Source: Polaromonas sp. (GTDB taxonomy: Bacteria > Pseudomonadota > Gammaproteobacteria > Burkholderiales > Burkholderiaceae_C). Taken from it: a stretch of DNA of 64,000 nt. Positions within the stretch are counted from its first letter, which is position 1, and each line of letters begins with the position of its first letter. Below the pieces are notes generated by a model that saw only the letters and a program-made list of their open reading frames with translations, was not told the DNA's origin and made no database searches. The position numbers and the translations under genes were made by a program. Below, in pieces: positions 8,536-17,335 of this stretch. The stretch lies in assembly GCF_012927455.1 (NCBI RefSeq), contig NZ_JABBPE010000005.1, positions 124,001 to 188,000 on the forward strand, in the 5' to 3' direction.

Positions 8536-9945
8536 TTAAGTCATCCGGGTTCGGTGCCGCGCAATCTGCGCCCGCACCTGCGCCGGCGCTGTGCCGCCCA
8601 GAATATTGCGCGCATTGAGCGAACCGCGCAGGCTGAGCACTGCGTAAACGTCTTTTTGAATTTTCGGATTGAACTGCTGCAGCACCGCCAGCGGCAGTTC
8701 CGACAAATCGACGGCGTGCAAGATCGCCGCTTTCACCGCATGCGCCACGGTTTCATGGGCATCGCGAAACGGCAGGCCTTTTTTAACCAGGTAGTCGGCC
8801 AGGTCGGTGGCGGTGGCGTAACCCTTGAGGGCGGCGCGTTCCATCGCTTCGGGCTTGACTTCGACGCCGCCCATCATCTCGGCGAAGATGCGCAGCGTGT
8901 CTTTCAGCGTATCCACGGTGTCAAACAGCGGTTCCTTGTCTTCCTGGTTGTCCTTGTTGTAGGCCAGCGGCTGGCCTTTCATCAGGGTGATCAGGCCCAT
9001 CAAGTGGCCGACGACGCGTCCGGTCTTGCCGCGTGCCAGTTCCGGCACGTCGGGGTTTTTCTTCTGCGGCATGATGGATGAGCCGGTGCAAAAGCGGTCG
9101 GCAATGTCGATGAAGCCGAAGCTCTGGCTCATCCACAGCACCAGCTCTTCACTCAGGCGGCTGATGTGAATCATCGCCAGTGATGCAGCAGCGGCAAATT
9201 CAATCGCGAAGTCGCGGTCGCTGACGGCGTCCAGGCTGTTCTGGCAGACCTGCGGCAGGCCTTGCGCATCGACCATGCCCAGCGTTCGCGCGACGCGCTC
9301 GCGGTCCAGCGGGTAGCTGGTGCCGGCCAGCGCGGCGGCGCCCAGCGGCAGCCGGTTGACGCGCTTGCGCACGTCGAGCAGGCGCTCGGCGTCGCGGGCA
9401 AACATTTCCACATAAGCCAGCATGTGGTGGCCAAAGCTGACCGGCTGCGCCACCTGCAAATGCGTGAAGCCGGGCAGAATCACTTCGACATTTTTGTCGG
9501 CCAGGTCGACCAGCGCTTTTTGCAGGTCGCCGAGCAGGCCGCCTATCAGGTCAATCTCGCCGCGCAGCCACAGCCGCACGTCGGTGGCGACCTGGTCGTT
9601 TCTGGAGCGCCCGGTGTGCAGCCGCTTGCCGGCGTCGCCGACGATTTGGGTCAGGCGTGCCTCGATGTTCAGGTGCACGTCTTCCAGGTCCAGCTTCCAG
9701 TCAAACGCGCCCGACTCGATCTCGGCGGTGATTTGCGCCAGGCCTTGCTGGATGGCGGCATGATCGGTTGGTGCGATGATTTTTTGTGCAGCCAGCATGT
9801 CGGCGTGAGCCAGCGAGCCGGCAATGTCGGCTTGCCACAGGCGCTTGTCAAAAAACACGCTGGCGGTGTAGCGCTTGACCAACTCGCTCATGGGCTCGGA
9901 AAACAGGGCAGACCAGGCTTGGGATTTTTTGTCGAGTTGATTCAC
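8536..9945 (-). CDS. argH: Argininosuccinate lyase
   Basis: Catalyses the last step of arginine synthesis, splitting argininosuccinate to arginine and fumarate. The 469-residue length and domain order are those of Arg[10 protein letters not shown] and [17 protein letters not shown] near residues 90-115, TAYx-type helices in the middle, and the superfamily signature [20 protein letters not shown] near 285-304 whose serine is catalytic. The start is a GTG (9943-9945) with only a weak GAAAG upstream. Its last 50 codons are duplicated in the pseudogene at 5308. Upstream and divergent are the kinase and LytTR regulator genes, a neighbourhood known from Pseudomonas argH-algZ-algR. Confidence 0.97.
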   Translation of the reverse strand: MNQLDKKSQAWSALFSEPMSELVKRYTASVFFDKRLWQADIAGSLAHADMLAAQKIIAPTDHAAIQQGLAQITAEIESGAFDWKLDLEDVHLNIEARLTQIVGDAGKRLHTGRSRNDQVATDVRLWLRGEIDLIGGLLGDLQKALVDLADKNVEVILPGFTHLQVAQPVSFGHHMLAYVEMFARDAERLLDVRKRVNRLPLGAAALAGTSYPLDRERVARTLGMVDAQGLPQVCQNSLDAVSDRDFAIEFAAAASLAMIHISRLSEELVLWMSQSFGFIDIADRFCTGSSIMPQKKNPDVPELARGKTGRVVGHLMGLITLMKGQPLAYNKDNQEDKEPLFDTVDTLKDTLRIFAEMMGGVEVKPEAMERAALKGYATATDLADYLVKKGLPFRDAHETVAHAVKAAILHAVDLSELPLAVLQQFNPKIQKDVYAVLSLRGSLNARNILGGTAPAQVRAQIARHRTRMT

Positions 9946-10210
9946 GTCGGGCTTTCTTTGAGGCGGTCACGGGGCAGTAGCAGGCAAGTAACGGGTCGGA
10001 GCGGGCCGGATTAGGGGGCCAACTGCGCTATTCTGGGCAAGTTTGCGGGCGCGGTCGGATTTTTACGGGTTCAAGCGATGGCTGGAAGGCCGCGACCGGT
10101 GCAATACTTATGCTGGGGATTTTATCTGTGCACCGGCTGCCCGGAAAACTTCGCTCTCCGCTGAACCTAGAAACGGAACCGACAAATCTCCAAACCCCTG
10201 CGTCCAAACC

Positions 10211-11272
10211 ATGAAGCCTTCACACCAACCGTCCTTCTCGGAATCCACGCTGCGCGGCACCTTGTTTCCGGGGGAGGAGGAAACGCTGCCCGCCGCGCCG
10301 GCGCGCGCCAGCATGTTCGACGCCTGCCATGTCGGTGTGGTGCTGCGCGCGGTGCTGTTTGTGGAAGCGGTGTTGGGGGTGGGCGCGATGTTTGGCGCCA
10401 GCCAGGTGGGCGAGTGGTTGTTGCGCTTTTCCCTGCTGACTGGCGGCGTGCTGCCCGCCACACTGGCTTGGTTAATTGCCGTCTGCGCGCTGAAGACCCG
10501 CCTGAACCGGCTGCAACCTTCTTACCAGTGGCTTGCCGGCGTATTGCTGGGAACGGCTGCGGGCCTGTACGGCTGTGGCCTGCTGGCGCTGATGGGGCTG
10601 CTGCAGCCGGCGCCCTGGTGGGCCAGCGGCGCCGCCGGCGCCTTGCTGTCGGCCATGGTGCTGGCGGGCCTGTTCTGGCGCGCCAAGGCGCGTACGCCAG
10701 CGGCCACGGCGGCGCGGCTGGCGGAGTTGCAGGCGCGCATCCGGCCGCATTTTTTGTTCAACACGCTCAATAGCGCGATTGCGCTGGTGCGCGCCGAACC
10801 GGCCAAGGCCGAGGCCGTGCTGGAAGACCTGAGCGAGCTGTTTCGTCATGCGCTGGCCGACCCGGCCGAGTCGGTCACGCTGGGCCAGGAAATCGCGCTG
10901 GCGCAGCGTTACCTGGCGATTGAGCAGATCCGCTTTGGCGAGCGCCTGCAGGTGCAGTGGAGCCTGGACGCCAGCGCTGACCAGGCCAAGCTGCCGCCGC
11001 TGCTGCTGCAGCCGCTGGTTGAAAACGCTGTCATTCATGGTGTCGAGCCCAGCCCGGGCGGCGCGCACATCAAGATATCAACCCTCAGGCGCGGTGCCAC
11101 CGTGGTTATCAAAGTCACCAATTCAACGCCCTCTGGCGTGGGCGCGCGCGGCCACGGGCTGGCGCTGGCCAATGTGCGTGAACGCCTGGCCCTGCTGCAC
11201 GACGTGCAGTCGCAGTTCAGGACTGTCTTCAAAGACGGCGTGTTTCAGGTCCGTCTGGAGATTCCCGCATGA
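10211..11272 (+). CDS. LytS/AlgZ-type sensor histidine kinase
   Basis: The protein has 353 residues from the ATG at 10211. Four hydrophobic segments (about residues 36-155) are followed by a His_kinase domain with the phospho-acceptor in RPHFLFNTLNSA (His near 179) and an ATPase domain with LLLQPLVENAVIHGVEP near 255 and GHGLALANVRERL near 315. It is the partner of the LytTR regulator with which it overlaps by 4 bases (ATGA). The open frame extends upstream to 10043 but the extra residues are unlike the family. No cognate signal can be read. Gene order next to argH matches the AlgZ(FimS)/AlgR system, which in Pseudomonas controls twitching and alginate. Confidence 0.88.
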   Translation: MKPSHQPSFSESTLRGTLFPGEEETLPAAPARASMFDACHVGVVLRAVLFVEAVLGVGAMFGASQVGEWLLRFSLLTGGVLPATLAWLIAVCALKTRLNRLQPSYQWLAGVLLGTAAGLYGCGLLALMGLLQPAPWWASGAAGALLSAMVLAGLFWRAKARTPAATAARLAELQARIRPHFLFNTLNSAIALVRAEPAKAEAVLEDLSELFRHALADPAESVTLGQEIALAQRYLAIEQIRFGERLQVQWSLDASADQAKLPPLLLQPLVENAVIHGVEPSPGGAHIKISTLRRGATVVIKVTNSTPSGVGARGHGLALANVRERLALLHDVQSQFRTVFKDGVFQVRLEIPA

Positions 11273-12024
11273 CGCTTCCCCACACGACGATTAAGGTACT
11301 GGTGGTTGACGATGAAGCGCTGGCGCGCCTGCGCCTGCGTACTTTGCTGGCTGATTGCGTGGCGCCGGCTGCACTGGTAGTTGCCGAAGCCGCCGATGCC
11401 GTACAGGCCATGAGCGCGCTGCAGCGCGACAGCTTTGATGCGGTGTTACTCGACATCGGCATGCCGGGGCTGGACGGCATGGGGCTGGCCCGGGTCATTG
11501 CCACCTTACCGCAGCCGCCCGCCGTGGTGTTTGTCACGGCGCATTCAAGCCATGCGGTGCAGGCCTTCGAGCTGGCAGCAGTTGACTATCTGACCAAGCC
11601 GGTGCGGCTTGAGAGGCTTCAGCAGGCGCTACAAAAAGTGGAGCGCCTGACGCAATCAGAGCGGGCGCTGCAGCCTGATTTGCCTGAGGAGGTGTTGATC
11701 ATCCAAGACCGTGGCCGGACCGAGCGGGTGCCGCTGGCCGAGGTGCTGTACCTCAAGGCCGAGCTCAAATACATCACCGTGCGCACCGCCAGCCGCAGCT
11801 ATATTCTGGACGGCTCGCTCAACGAGCTGGAAGCGCTTCATGGCGCGCAGTTCATGCGCATACACCGCAATGCGCTGATCGCCCGGCGTGCCGTGCGAGC
11901 GCTGGAAAAACACTTCGACCCCGAAGAAGGCGAGGGCTGGGCGGTTCGGCTCAAGGGCATAGAAGAGTTACTGGTGGTGTCGCGGCGCCAGGTCAGTGCG
12001 GTGCGTGGCGCGATGGCAGGATGA
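11269..12024 (+). CDS. LytTR-family response regulator (AlgR-like)
   Basis: The 251-residue protein has a receiver domain (about 5-120) with the phospho-accepting Asp62 in VLLDIGMPGLDGMG, Thr in FVTAHSS and Lys in YLTKPVRLERL. A C-terminal LytTR DNA-binding domain (about 145-245) has YLKAELKYITVRT and FMRIHRNALIAR. It overlaps the kinase stop by 4 bases, which indicates translational coupling. Targets are unknown; LytTR dimers bind direct repeats about 10 bases apart. The family relative AlgR sits at the same place next to argH in pseudomonads. Confidence 0.9.
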   Translation: MTLPHTTIKVLVVDDEALARLRLRTLLADCVAPAALVVAEAADAVQAMSALQRDSFDAVLLDIGMPGLDGMGLARVIATLPQPPAVVFVTAHSSHAVQAFELAAVDYLTKPVRLERLQQALQKVERLTQSERALQPDLPEEVLIIQDRGRTERVPLAEVLYLKAELKYITVRTASRSYILDGSLNELEALHGAQFMRIHRNALIARRAVRALEKHFDPEEGEGWAVRLKGIEELLVVSRRQVSAVRGAMAG

Positions 12025-12193
12025 GCAGGGCTGGGACTGACGGCCAGGCGCGCCGTTTCGGCGCCATTCAGCGCAAGCGTCCTACACGGTTTCGGCCGTC
12101 CCTCGGGTTGAATAGAAAGAGCTTCGAGTCTGGGAAAAGCTTCCAGCGGAACGGTCAACCAGCAGATCCGCAAGGCGGCGCGCGCAGCGATTT

Positions 12194-13417
12194 ATGAAAG
12201 ACAACATGCCCGAACAAGACGCTGTAGCAGCGCCGCCAGCAGCACAAGCCATGAAGGCCCCCGCCCCGCCAGCCAGCGCCGCGGCGTTGGAGGCCGCTGC
12301 GCCCGAACCCGAACGCTTTCATCTGCGCACGCCGGTGGACATCCGCAGTGTCTCGCTGGTGCTGCTGACCGGCCTGGCCAGCCTGTTTGTGTTGCACTGG
12401 GCCAAGGCCGTTTTTATTCCGGTGATGCTCAGCGTGCTGTTCAGCTACGCGCTTTCGCCTATGGTCAACTGGCTGGAGCTCAAGCGCGTTCCGCGCTGGC
12501 TGAGTTCTGCGGTGCTGCTATTGGCGTTTGTCAGCGCCATGGGCTCAACCGTCTATTCGCTCGGCGACCAGGCCTCGCAACTGGTAGAGGCGATACCGGT
12601 AGCGGCGCAAAAGTTTCGCCAGGCCATGAAGACGCGCAGCGGCAAATCAAACAGCACGCTCGACATCGTGCAGAAAGCCGCGGCGCAAATCGAGCAGGCC
12701 GCGCAGGAAAGCGGTAACGCGCCGGCTATCACGCGGGGCGCCATGCGGGTAATCGTCGAGCCGGCGCGTTTTGACATCAAAAGATACCTGTGGTCAGGCA
12801 CCATAGGGCTGATCGCGCTGATCGGGCAGACCACGGCGGTACTTTTCCTAACCTACTTTTTGATGCTCTCCGGCGATACCTTTCGCCGCAAGCTGATCAA
12901 GCTGGCCGGCCCCACCCTCAGCAGCAAGAAAATCACGTTGCAGGCGCTGCACGAAGTTACTGGCCAGATCCAGCGCTACCTGCAGGTGCAACTGCTGACC
13001 AGCGTGCTGGTAGGCGTACTCACGTGGCTGGCGCTGTTGGCCCTGAAGCTGGACAACGCGCCGGTGTGGGGCGTCATTGCCGGCGTGCTCAATCTGGTGC
13101 CTTACGTCGGCTCGCTGGTCACGGCGGCGGCTTCGGGGCTGGTCGGTTTTTTGCAGTTTGGCTCGCTCAACATGGCCATGGCAGTAGGCGGCGCCTCGCT
13201 GCTCATACACACCTTGATCGGCAATTTGCTAACGCCCTGGCTGACCAGCCGCGCCAGCCGATTGAGCCCGGTGGCCGTGTTTGTCGGGCTGCTGGCCTGG
13301 GGCTGGTTATGGGGTATCTGGGGCCTGCTGCTCGGCGTTCCCATTTTGATGATTGTCAAATCGGTTTGCGACCGGGTTGATGATTTAAAGCCGATTGGCG
13401 AGTTTTTGGGGTCATGA
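12194..13417 (+). CDS. AI-2E family transporter (PerM/YdiK-like)
   Basis: The 407-residue membrane protein has an acidic/alanine-rich cytoplasmic head (about 1-50) and about eight hydrophobic segments. Family marks are the double helix FVLHWAKAVFIPVMLSVLF near 70-90, the long polar middle region (125-200), and VIAGVLNLVPYVGSLV near 292-307, followed by LLAWGWLWGIWGLLLGVPI. The family includes autoinducer-2 exporter TqsA and Na+/H+ antiporters, so the substrate is open. A second ATG at 12209 is an alternative start. It probably is a single-gene unit ending in a GC-rich repeat. Confidence 0.88.
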   Translation: MKDNMPEQDAVAAPPAAQAMKAPAPPASAAALEAAAPEPERFHLRTPVDIRSVSLVLLTGLASLFVLHWAKAVFIPVMLSVLFSYALSPMVNWLELKRVPRWLSSAVLLLAFVSAMGSTVYSLGDQASQLVEAIPVAAQKFRQAMKTRSGKSNSTLDIVQKAAAQIEQAAQESGNAPAITRGAMRVIVEPARFDIKRYLWSGTIGLIALIGQTTAVLFLTYFLMLSGDTFRRKLIKLAGPTLSSKKITLQALHEVTGQIQRYLQVQLLTSVLVGVLTWLALLALKLDNAPVWGVIAGVLNLVPYVGSLVTAAASGLVGFLQFGSLNMAMAVGGASLLIHTLIGNLLTPWLTSRASRLSPVAVFVGLLAWGWLWGIWGLLLGVPILMIVKSVCDRVDDLKPIGEFLGS

Positions 13418-13421
13418 CATC

Positions 13422-13600
13422 GCCCCCACGTTCGCTCGCTTCGCGTAGCTCTCTGCCCCCCCGAGGGGGCTGTGTGCCGCGGCTCCGAGCCTGCAGTGCA
13501 GGCTTGGACGGCACGCAGAAGGACTGCGTCTTGCAGTCCGGAGCCTGCGGCCCGGCAAAGCCGGTTCCGCAGCCCCTGCTTGCGTGAAGAGAGCGAGGCG
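13422..13600. repeat. GC-rich intergenic repeat, family 2, copy 1
   Basis: Blocks in order: CCCCCACG, GCTTCGCGTAG, CTGCCCCCCCGAGGGGG, then CCTGCGGCCCGGCAAAGCCG and GTTCCGCAG. The same order is found at 47787 and 50960. It contains additional nested inverted repeats (GGACTGCGTCTTGCAGTCC). It fills the gap between the AI-2E and TerC genes and has no coding signal. Confidence 0.75.
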
Positions 13601-13658
13601 GCCATCTGGTATTGCTGATAATCACTGGTTTAAATCAACACCTTGAACGGAAAGAATA

Positions 13659-14426
13659 ATGGAACTGCTGACCGATCCGCAAGCGTGGATAGCCTTTGCC
13701 ACGCTCACCGCGCTGGAACTGGTGCTGGGTATCGACAACATCGTGTTCATTTCGATTTTGGTGGACAAACTGCCGCGTGAGAAGCAGGAGCTGGCGCGGC
13801 GCCTGGGCCTGTTCATGGCCATGTTCATGCGAATCGGCTTGCTGCTGGTGCTGTCCTGGATCATTGGCCTGACCGCGCCGATTTTCAGCGTGCTGGGCCA
13901 GGACATCTCGGGCCGCGATCTGATTTTGATTGCCGGCGGCCTGTTCCTGATCTGGAAAAGCACTGGGGAAATCCACCAATCCCTTGAAGGCGAAGAGGGC
14001 CACAGTTCGAAGGCAGTGCAGGCCACGTTTGCCGCTGTCATTTTGCAGATCATGGTGGTGGACATGGTGTTTTCGCTCGACTCCATCATCACGGCGGTCG
14101 GCATGGTTGACAGCCTGCCGGTGATGATCGCGGCGGTTGTCGCCTCGGTCTGCCTGATGATGCTGTTCGCGCCGGCCATTGGCCGTTTCGTTTCTGATCA
14201 CCCCACCATCAAGATGCTGGCATTGGCTTTCCTTGTGGTGGTAGGCGTGGTGCTGATTGCCGAAGGGTTTGACTACCACGTACCCAAGGGCTTTGTGTAC
14301 TTTGCGATGGCGTTCTCGCTTGGGGTGGAGCTGCTCAATATCCGGATGCGCAAAAAGGCAGGCAAGCCCGTGAACCTGCGTGAGGCCTATATGGCTGATG
14401 ATTCTGAGCGGGGCAAGCGGGATTAG
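13659..14426 (+). CDS. TerC-family integral membrane protein
   Basis: The 255-residue protein has seven to eight membrane segments. TerC marks are ELVLGIDNIVFISILVDKLP near residues 20-40 and ILQIMVVDMVFSLDSIITAVG near 127-147; the paired acidic residues inside membrane helices (GIDN, SLDSI) are the likely metal-coordinating ones. The family exports Mn2+ or takes part in metal homeostasis and tellurite resistance. No tellurite cluster is nearby, so a general metal-efflux role is more likely. It stands alone between two repeat-bearing gaps. Confidence 0.88.
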   Translation: MELLTDPQAWIAFATLTALELVLGIDNIVFISILVDKLPREKQELARRLGLFMAMFMRIGLLLVLSWIIGLTAPIFSVLGQDISGRDLILIAGGLFLIWKSTGEIHQSLEGEEGHSSKAVQATFAAVILQIMVVDMVFSLDSIITAVGMVDSLPVMIAAVVASVCLMMLFAPAIGRFVSDHPTIKMLALAFLVVVGVVLIAEGFDYHVPKGFVYFAMAFSLGVELLNIRMRKKAGKPVNLREAYMADDSERGKRD

Positions 14427-14469
14427 ATTTTTGCGGGTTGGCTGTAAGCTGGTTTTTGGTGTCGTATTG

Positions 14470-14518
14470 GCCTGTAGCCCAATGAGTACGGGCGCAAGTA
14501 GCTATTGAATAAATAGCG
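14470..14518 (+). repeat. Hairpin-ended dispersed repeat, copy d
   Basis: Best-preserved copy: CCTGTAGCCCAATGAGTACG, then GGCGCAAGTA, then the palindrome GCTATT-GAATA-AATAGC. A half copy follows at 14599. Confidence 0.8.
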
Positions 14519-14554
14519 AATTGCTGGTTGGCGTCTGATGGTTTTTTCAGTTCC

Positions 14555-14573
14555 AGGGCCGGGGGTAGCCCGG
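14555..14573. terminator. GC-rich hairpin downstream of terC-like gene
   Basis: GGCCGGG pairs with CCCGGCC across a short loop. There is no T run after it, so it may be a rho-independent terminator remnant or simply part of the repeat-rich gap. Confidence 0.35.
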
Positions 14574-14598
14574 CCAGCGGACTAATAAAAGAAAACAG

Positions 14599-14619
14599 TG
14601 CTATCAAATAAATAGCTGC
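14599..14619. repeat. Half copy of the hairpin-ended repeat, copy e
   Basis: Only the palindromic end is present: GTGCTATCAAATAAATAGC. It lies 80 bases from copy d. Confidence 0.5.
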
Positions 14620-14690
14620 TTCCACCCATATCCATCGGATTAAAGGCCAATTTAACAAGAATAAACCCGCCCTGTACCGTCCCTACCACG

Positions 14691-15296
14691 TCAAGCACAC
14701 TGATCCCTCCCCCACCCCTGACCCTCAAAAAACTCCCGAACCGCTCGCGGAAAAATCAGATGCTCCTGCGTCAACACCCTCGCCGCCAGCGTGTCAGCCG
14801 AGTCGCCCGGCAGCACCGGCACCACTGCCTGCGCCAGGATGGCGCCATGGTCCAGCTCGGCCGTCACCTGGTGCACGGTCGCCCCGGCAACGCCGCAGCC
14901 CGCATCAAGGGCGCGCTGGTGCGTGTTCAGGCCGGTAAAAGCCGGCAGCAGCGACGGGTGGATATTGATCAGCCGGCCAGCGTAGTGCCGCACAAAAGCC
15001 GGGCTTAAGATGCGCATGAAACCGGCCAGCACCACCAGTTGCGGCGCGTGCGCGTCAATGCGCGCCATCAGCGCCGCGTCAAAGGCCTCGCGCGAAGCAA
15101 AGTCGCGGTGCGACAAGGTGGCGTTGGCAATGCCAAGGCGTTGTGCCAGGGCCAGCCCCGGCGCATCGGCCTGGTTGCTGAAAACAGCGGCGACGCGTGC
15201 GCCAAATTTGTCTTGCCAGGCTTCCTTTTGGGCGGCTCTGGCGATGGCGGCCATGTTGGAGCCGCTGCCAGAAATTAAGATCACGATGTTGTTCAT
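14691..15296 (-). CDS. purN: Phosphoribosylglycinamide formyltransferase 1
   Basis: The enzyme adds the formyl group from 10-formyl-THF to GAR, the third step of purine synthesis. From the ATG at 15296 the protein has 201 residues. GAR-binding ISGSGSNM is at residues 8-15, the catalytic Asn-His-Asp set lies in LINIHPSLLPAF (near 103-114) and HQVTAELDHGAIL (near 136-148). The open frame extends to 16016 but that stretch is antisense to the next gene. It is divergent from the yceH-like gene with only 18 bases between starts, so the two promoters overlap. Confidence 0.96.
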   Translation of the reverse strand: MNNIVILISGSGSNMAAIARAAQKEAWQDKFGARVAAVFSNQADAPGLALAQRLGIANATLSHRDFASREAFDAALMARIDAHAPQLVVLAGFMRILSPAFVRHYAGRLINIHPSLLPAFTGLNTHQRALDAGCGVAGATVHQVTAELDHGAILAQAVVPVLPGDSADTLAARVLTQEHLIFPRAVREFFEGQGWGRDQCA

Positions 15297-15314
15297 TGTT
15301 TTAGGATTATCCCC

Positions 15315-15998
15315 ATGAGAGCACTCACCCCCATCGAAGCCCGCGTGCTGGCCACGCTGATGGAAAAAGCCCGCACCGTGCCCGACAGTTACCCGCTGTC
15401 GCTCAACGCCTTGCTGCTGGGCTGCAACCAGAAAACCAGCCGCGACCCGGTGACGGACATCACCGAAGCCCAGGCGCAGGCGGCGGTTGACGCGCTGAAG
15501 GCGCGCAGCCTGGTGTTTGAGGGTAGCTCCAGCCGCGTGCCGCGCTTTGAGCACAACTTTCAGCGCGGCTTTGGCGTGACCGAGCCGCAGGCGGTGGTGC
15601 TGGGCCTTTTGATGCTGCGCGGCCCGCTGACCCCGGGCGAGCTGCGCACCAACAGCGAGCGCTGGTACAAATTTGCCGACATTGCCAGCGTGGAAGATGC
15701 GCTGGCGGGCCTGAAGGCGCGCGGCGAGGACAGCGGCACGGCGCTGGTGGCGCAGCTGCCGCGCGCCGCCGGCATGCGCGAGCAGCGCTGGCTTCATCTG
15801 CTTTGCGGCGACGGGGCTTTGGCGGGACTGTCGCCCGCCCAGTTCGGCGATGGCGCTAGCAATCCTGAAGCAGAACCGATTTCCCTGGGCCAGGCCGAGC
15901 GGCTGGAACAGCGCCTGCAGGCGCTCGAAAGCCAGGTCGGCCAATTGCAGAGTCAGCTCGCGCACCTGCAGCAAGAGCTCGGCTTGTCTCAAGCCTGA
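15315..15998 (+). CDS. YceH family protein (DUF480)
   Basis: The 227-residue protein carries two winged-helix-like DUF480 repeats: LTPIEARVLATLMEKARTVP with YPLSLNALLLGCNQKTSRDP near residues 4-45, and PQAVVLGLLMLRGPLTPGEL near 93-112. The C-terminal 40 residues form a coiled coil (QRLQALESQVGQLQSQLAHL). The family is widespread in proteobacteria and linked by name to the MviM/virulence region of E. coli, but its role is not established. It starts 18 bases from purN on the other strand and is followed after 50 bases by the acyl-CoA dehydrogenase pair. Confidence 0.88.
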   Translation: MRALTPIEARVLATLMEKARTVPDSYPLSLNALLLGCNQKTSRDPVTDITEAQAQAAVDALKARSLVFEGSSSRVPRFEHNFQRGFGVTEPQAVVLGLLMLRGPLTPGELRTNSERWYKFADIASVEDALAGLKARGEDSGTALVAQLPRAAGMREQRWLHLLCGDGALAGLSPAQFGDGASNPEAEPISLGQAERLEQRLQALESQVGQLQSQLAHLQQELGLSQA

Positions 15999-16048
15999 CA
16001 GCGCCGTGCGCCCCATCGTGCTAAAAATACGAAACTGGAGAACTTCAC

Positions 16049-17230
16049 ATGGATTTAGCGTTTACCCCTGAAGAGCAGGCCTTTCGCGAAGAGATTCGCG
16101 CCTGGGTCCAGGCCAGCCTGCCGGCCGATATTTCGCACAAGGTGCACAACGCCTTGCGCCTGTCGCGTGACGACCTGCAGCGCTGGGCCAAAATACTCGG
16201 CGCCAAGGGCTGGCTCGGCCATGGCTGGCCCAAGGAGTTTGGTGGTCCGGGCTGGAACGCGGTGCAAAAACACCTGTTTGAAGAAGAATGCGCGCTGGCC
16301 GGCGCGCCGCGCGTGGTGCCGTTTGGCCCGGTGATGGTCGCACCCGTCATCATGGCTTTTGGCAATACCGAGCAGCAACAGCGTTTTCTGCCCGGCATCG
16401 CCAGCGGCGACGTCTGGTGGAGCCAGGGCTACAGCGAGCCGGGCGCCGGTTCTGACCTGGCTTCGGTCAAGTGCCGGGCCGAGCGCGTCGGCAACCAGTA
16501 CATCGTCAACGGGCAGAAAACCTGGACTACGCTGGGCCAGTACGGCGAGTGGATTTTTTGCCTGGTGCGAACCAGCACTGAAGGTAAACCGCAGGCCGGC
16601 ATTTCCTTTTTGCTGATCGACATGAAATCGCCCGGCGTGACGGTGCGGCCGATCGTGCTGCTGGACGGCGAGGCCGAGGTCAACGAGGTCTGGTTCGACA
16701 ACGTCGAAGTACCCGCTGAAAATTTGATCGGCGAGGAAAACAAGGGCTGGACCTATGCCAAACACCTGCTTAGCCACGAGCGCACCAACATCGCCGATGT
16801 GAACCGCAGCAAGCGCGAACTGGAGCGCTTGAAGCGCATCGCCAAAGCCGAAGGCATGTGGGAAGACAGCCGTTTTTGCGACGAGATCGCCAAACTCGAA
16901 GTCGATGTGGTGGCGCTGGAAATGCTGGTGCTGCGCGTGCTGTCGGCCGAGAAATCGGGCAAGAACTCGCTGGACATAGCCGCGCTGCTGAAAATTCGCG
17001 GCAGCGAGATCCAGCAGCGCTACGGCGAGCTGATGATGCTGGCCGCCGGCCCGTTCAGCCTGCCCTTTATCGAAGAGGCCATGGAAGCGGGCTGGCAAGG
17101 CAATTTTCCTGGGGGCGTGTCGGCCAATGCGCCCTTGGCATCGACTTATTTCAACCTGCGCAAGACGACGATTTACGGCGGCTCCAACGAAGTGCAGCGA
17201 AATATCGTCGCTCAGACGGTACTGGGTTAA
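16049..17230 (+). CDS. pimC: Acyl-CoA dehydrogenase, PimC-like large subunit
   Basis: FAD-dependent dehydrogenase of 393 residues, full length for the family. The N-terminal domain starts FTPEEQAFREEIRAWV; the FAD/substrate block QGYSEPGAGSDLASVKCRAE is near residues 127-146, and the C-terminal signature IYGGSNEVQRNIVAQTVLG closes the protein. The sequence resembles the large subunit of pimeloyl-CoA dehydrogenase, which acts with PimD on dicarboxylyl-CoAs. CTGGAG lies 9 bases upstream of the ATG. It is followed by the PimD-like gene 105 bases on, so they likely form one transcript. The exact chain-length specificity is uncertain. Confidence 0.82.
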   Translation: MDLAFTPEEQAFREEIRAWVQASLPADISHKVHNALRLSRDDLQRWAKILGAKGWLGHGWPKEFGGPGWNAVQKHLFEEECALAGAPRVVPFGPVMVAPVIMAFGNTEQQQRFLPGIASGDVWWSQGYSEPGAGSDLASVKCRAERVGNQYIVNGQKTWTTLGQYGEWIFCLVRTSTEGKPQAGISFLLIDMKSPGVTVRPIVLLDGEAEVNEVWFDNVEVPAENLIGEENKGWTYAKHLLSHERTNIADVNRSKRELERLKRIAKAEGMWEDSRFCDEIAKLEVDVVALEMLVLRVLSAEKSGKNSLDIAALLKIRGSEIQQRYGELMMLAAGPFSLPFIEEAMEAGWQGNFPGGVSANAPLASTYFNLRKTTIYGGSNEVQRNIVAQTVLG

Positions 17231-17335
17231 AAAATTGTTCCGGGATGGCGACGATTTTTCGCTTTGCGAAACAAGACTGCTCCCCCGCACCCCCTCCGTG
17301 AGGGGGCTTTCAGCAAGGCTACACAAGGATTAAAA

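Noticed and set aside
13422..13600. Considered as a small RNA or attachment site because of nested hairpins
   Set aside because: The same blocks recur in two other gaps without an integrase or promoter signal, so a dispersed repeat is the simpler reading.
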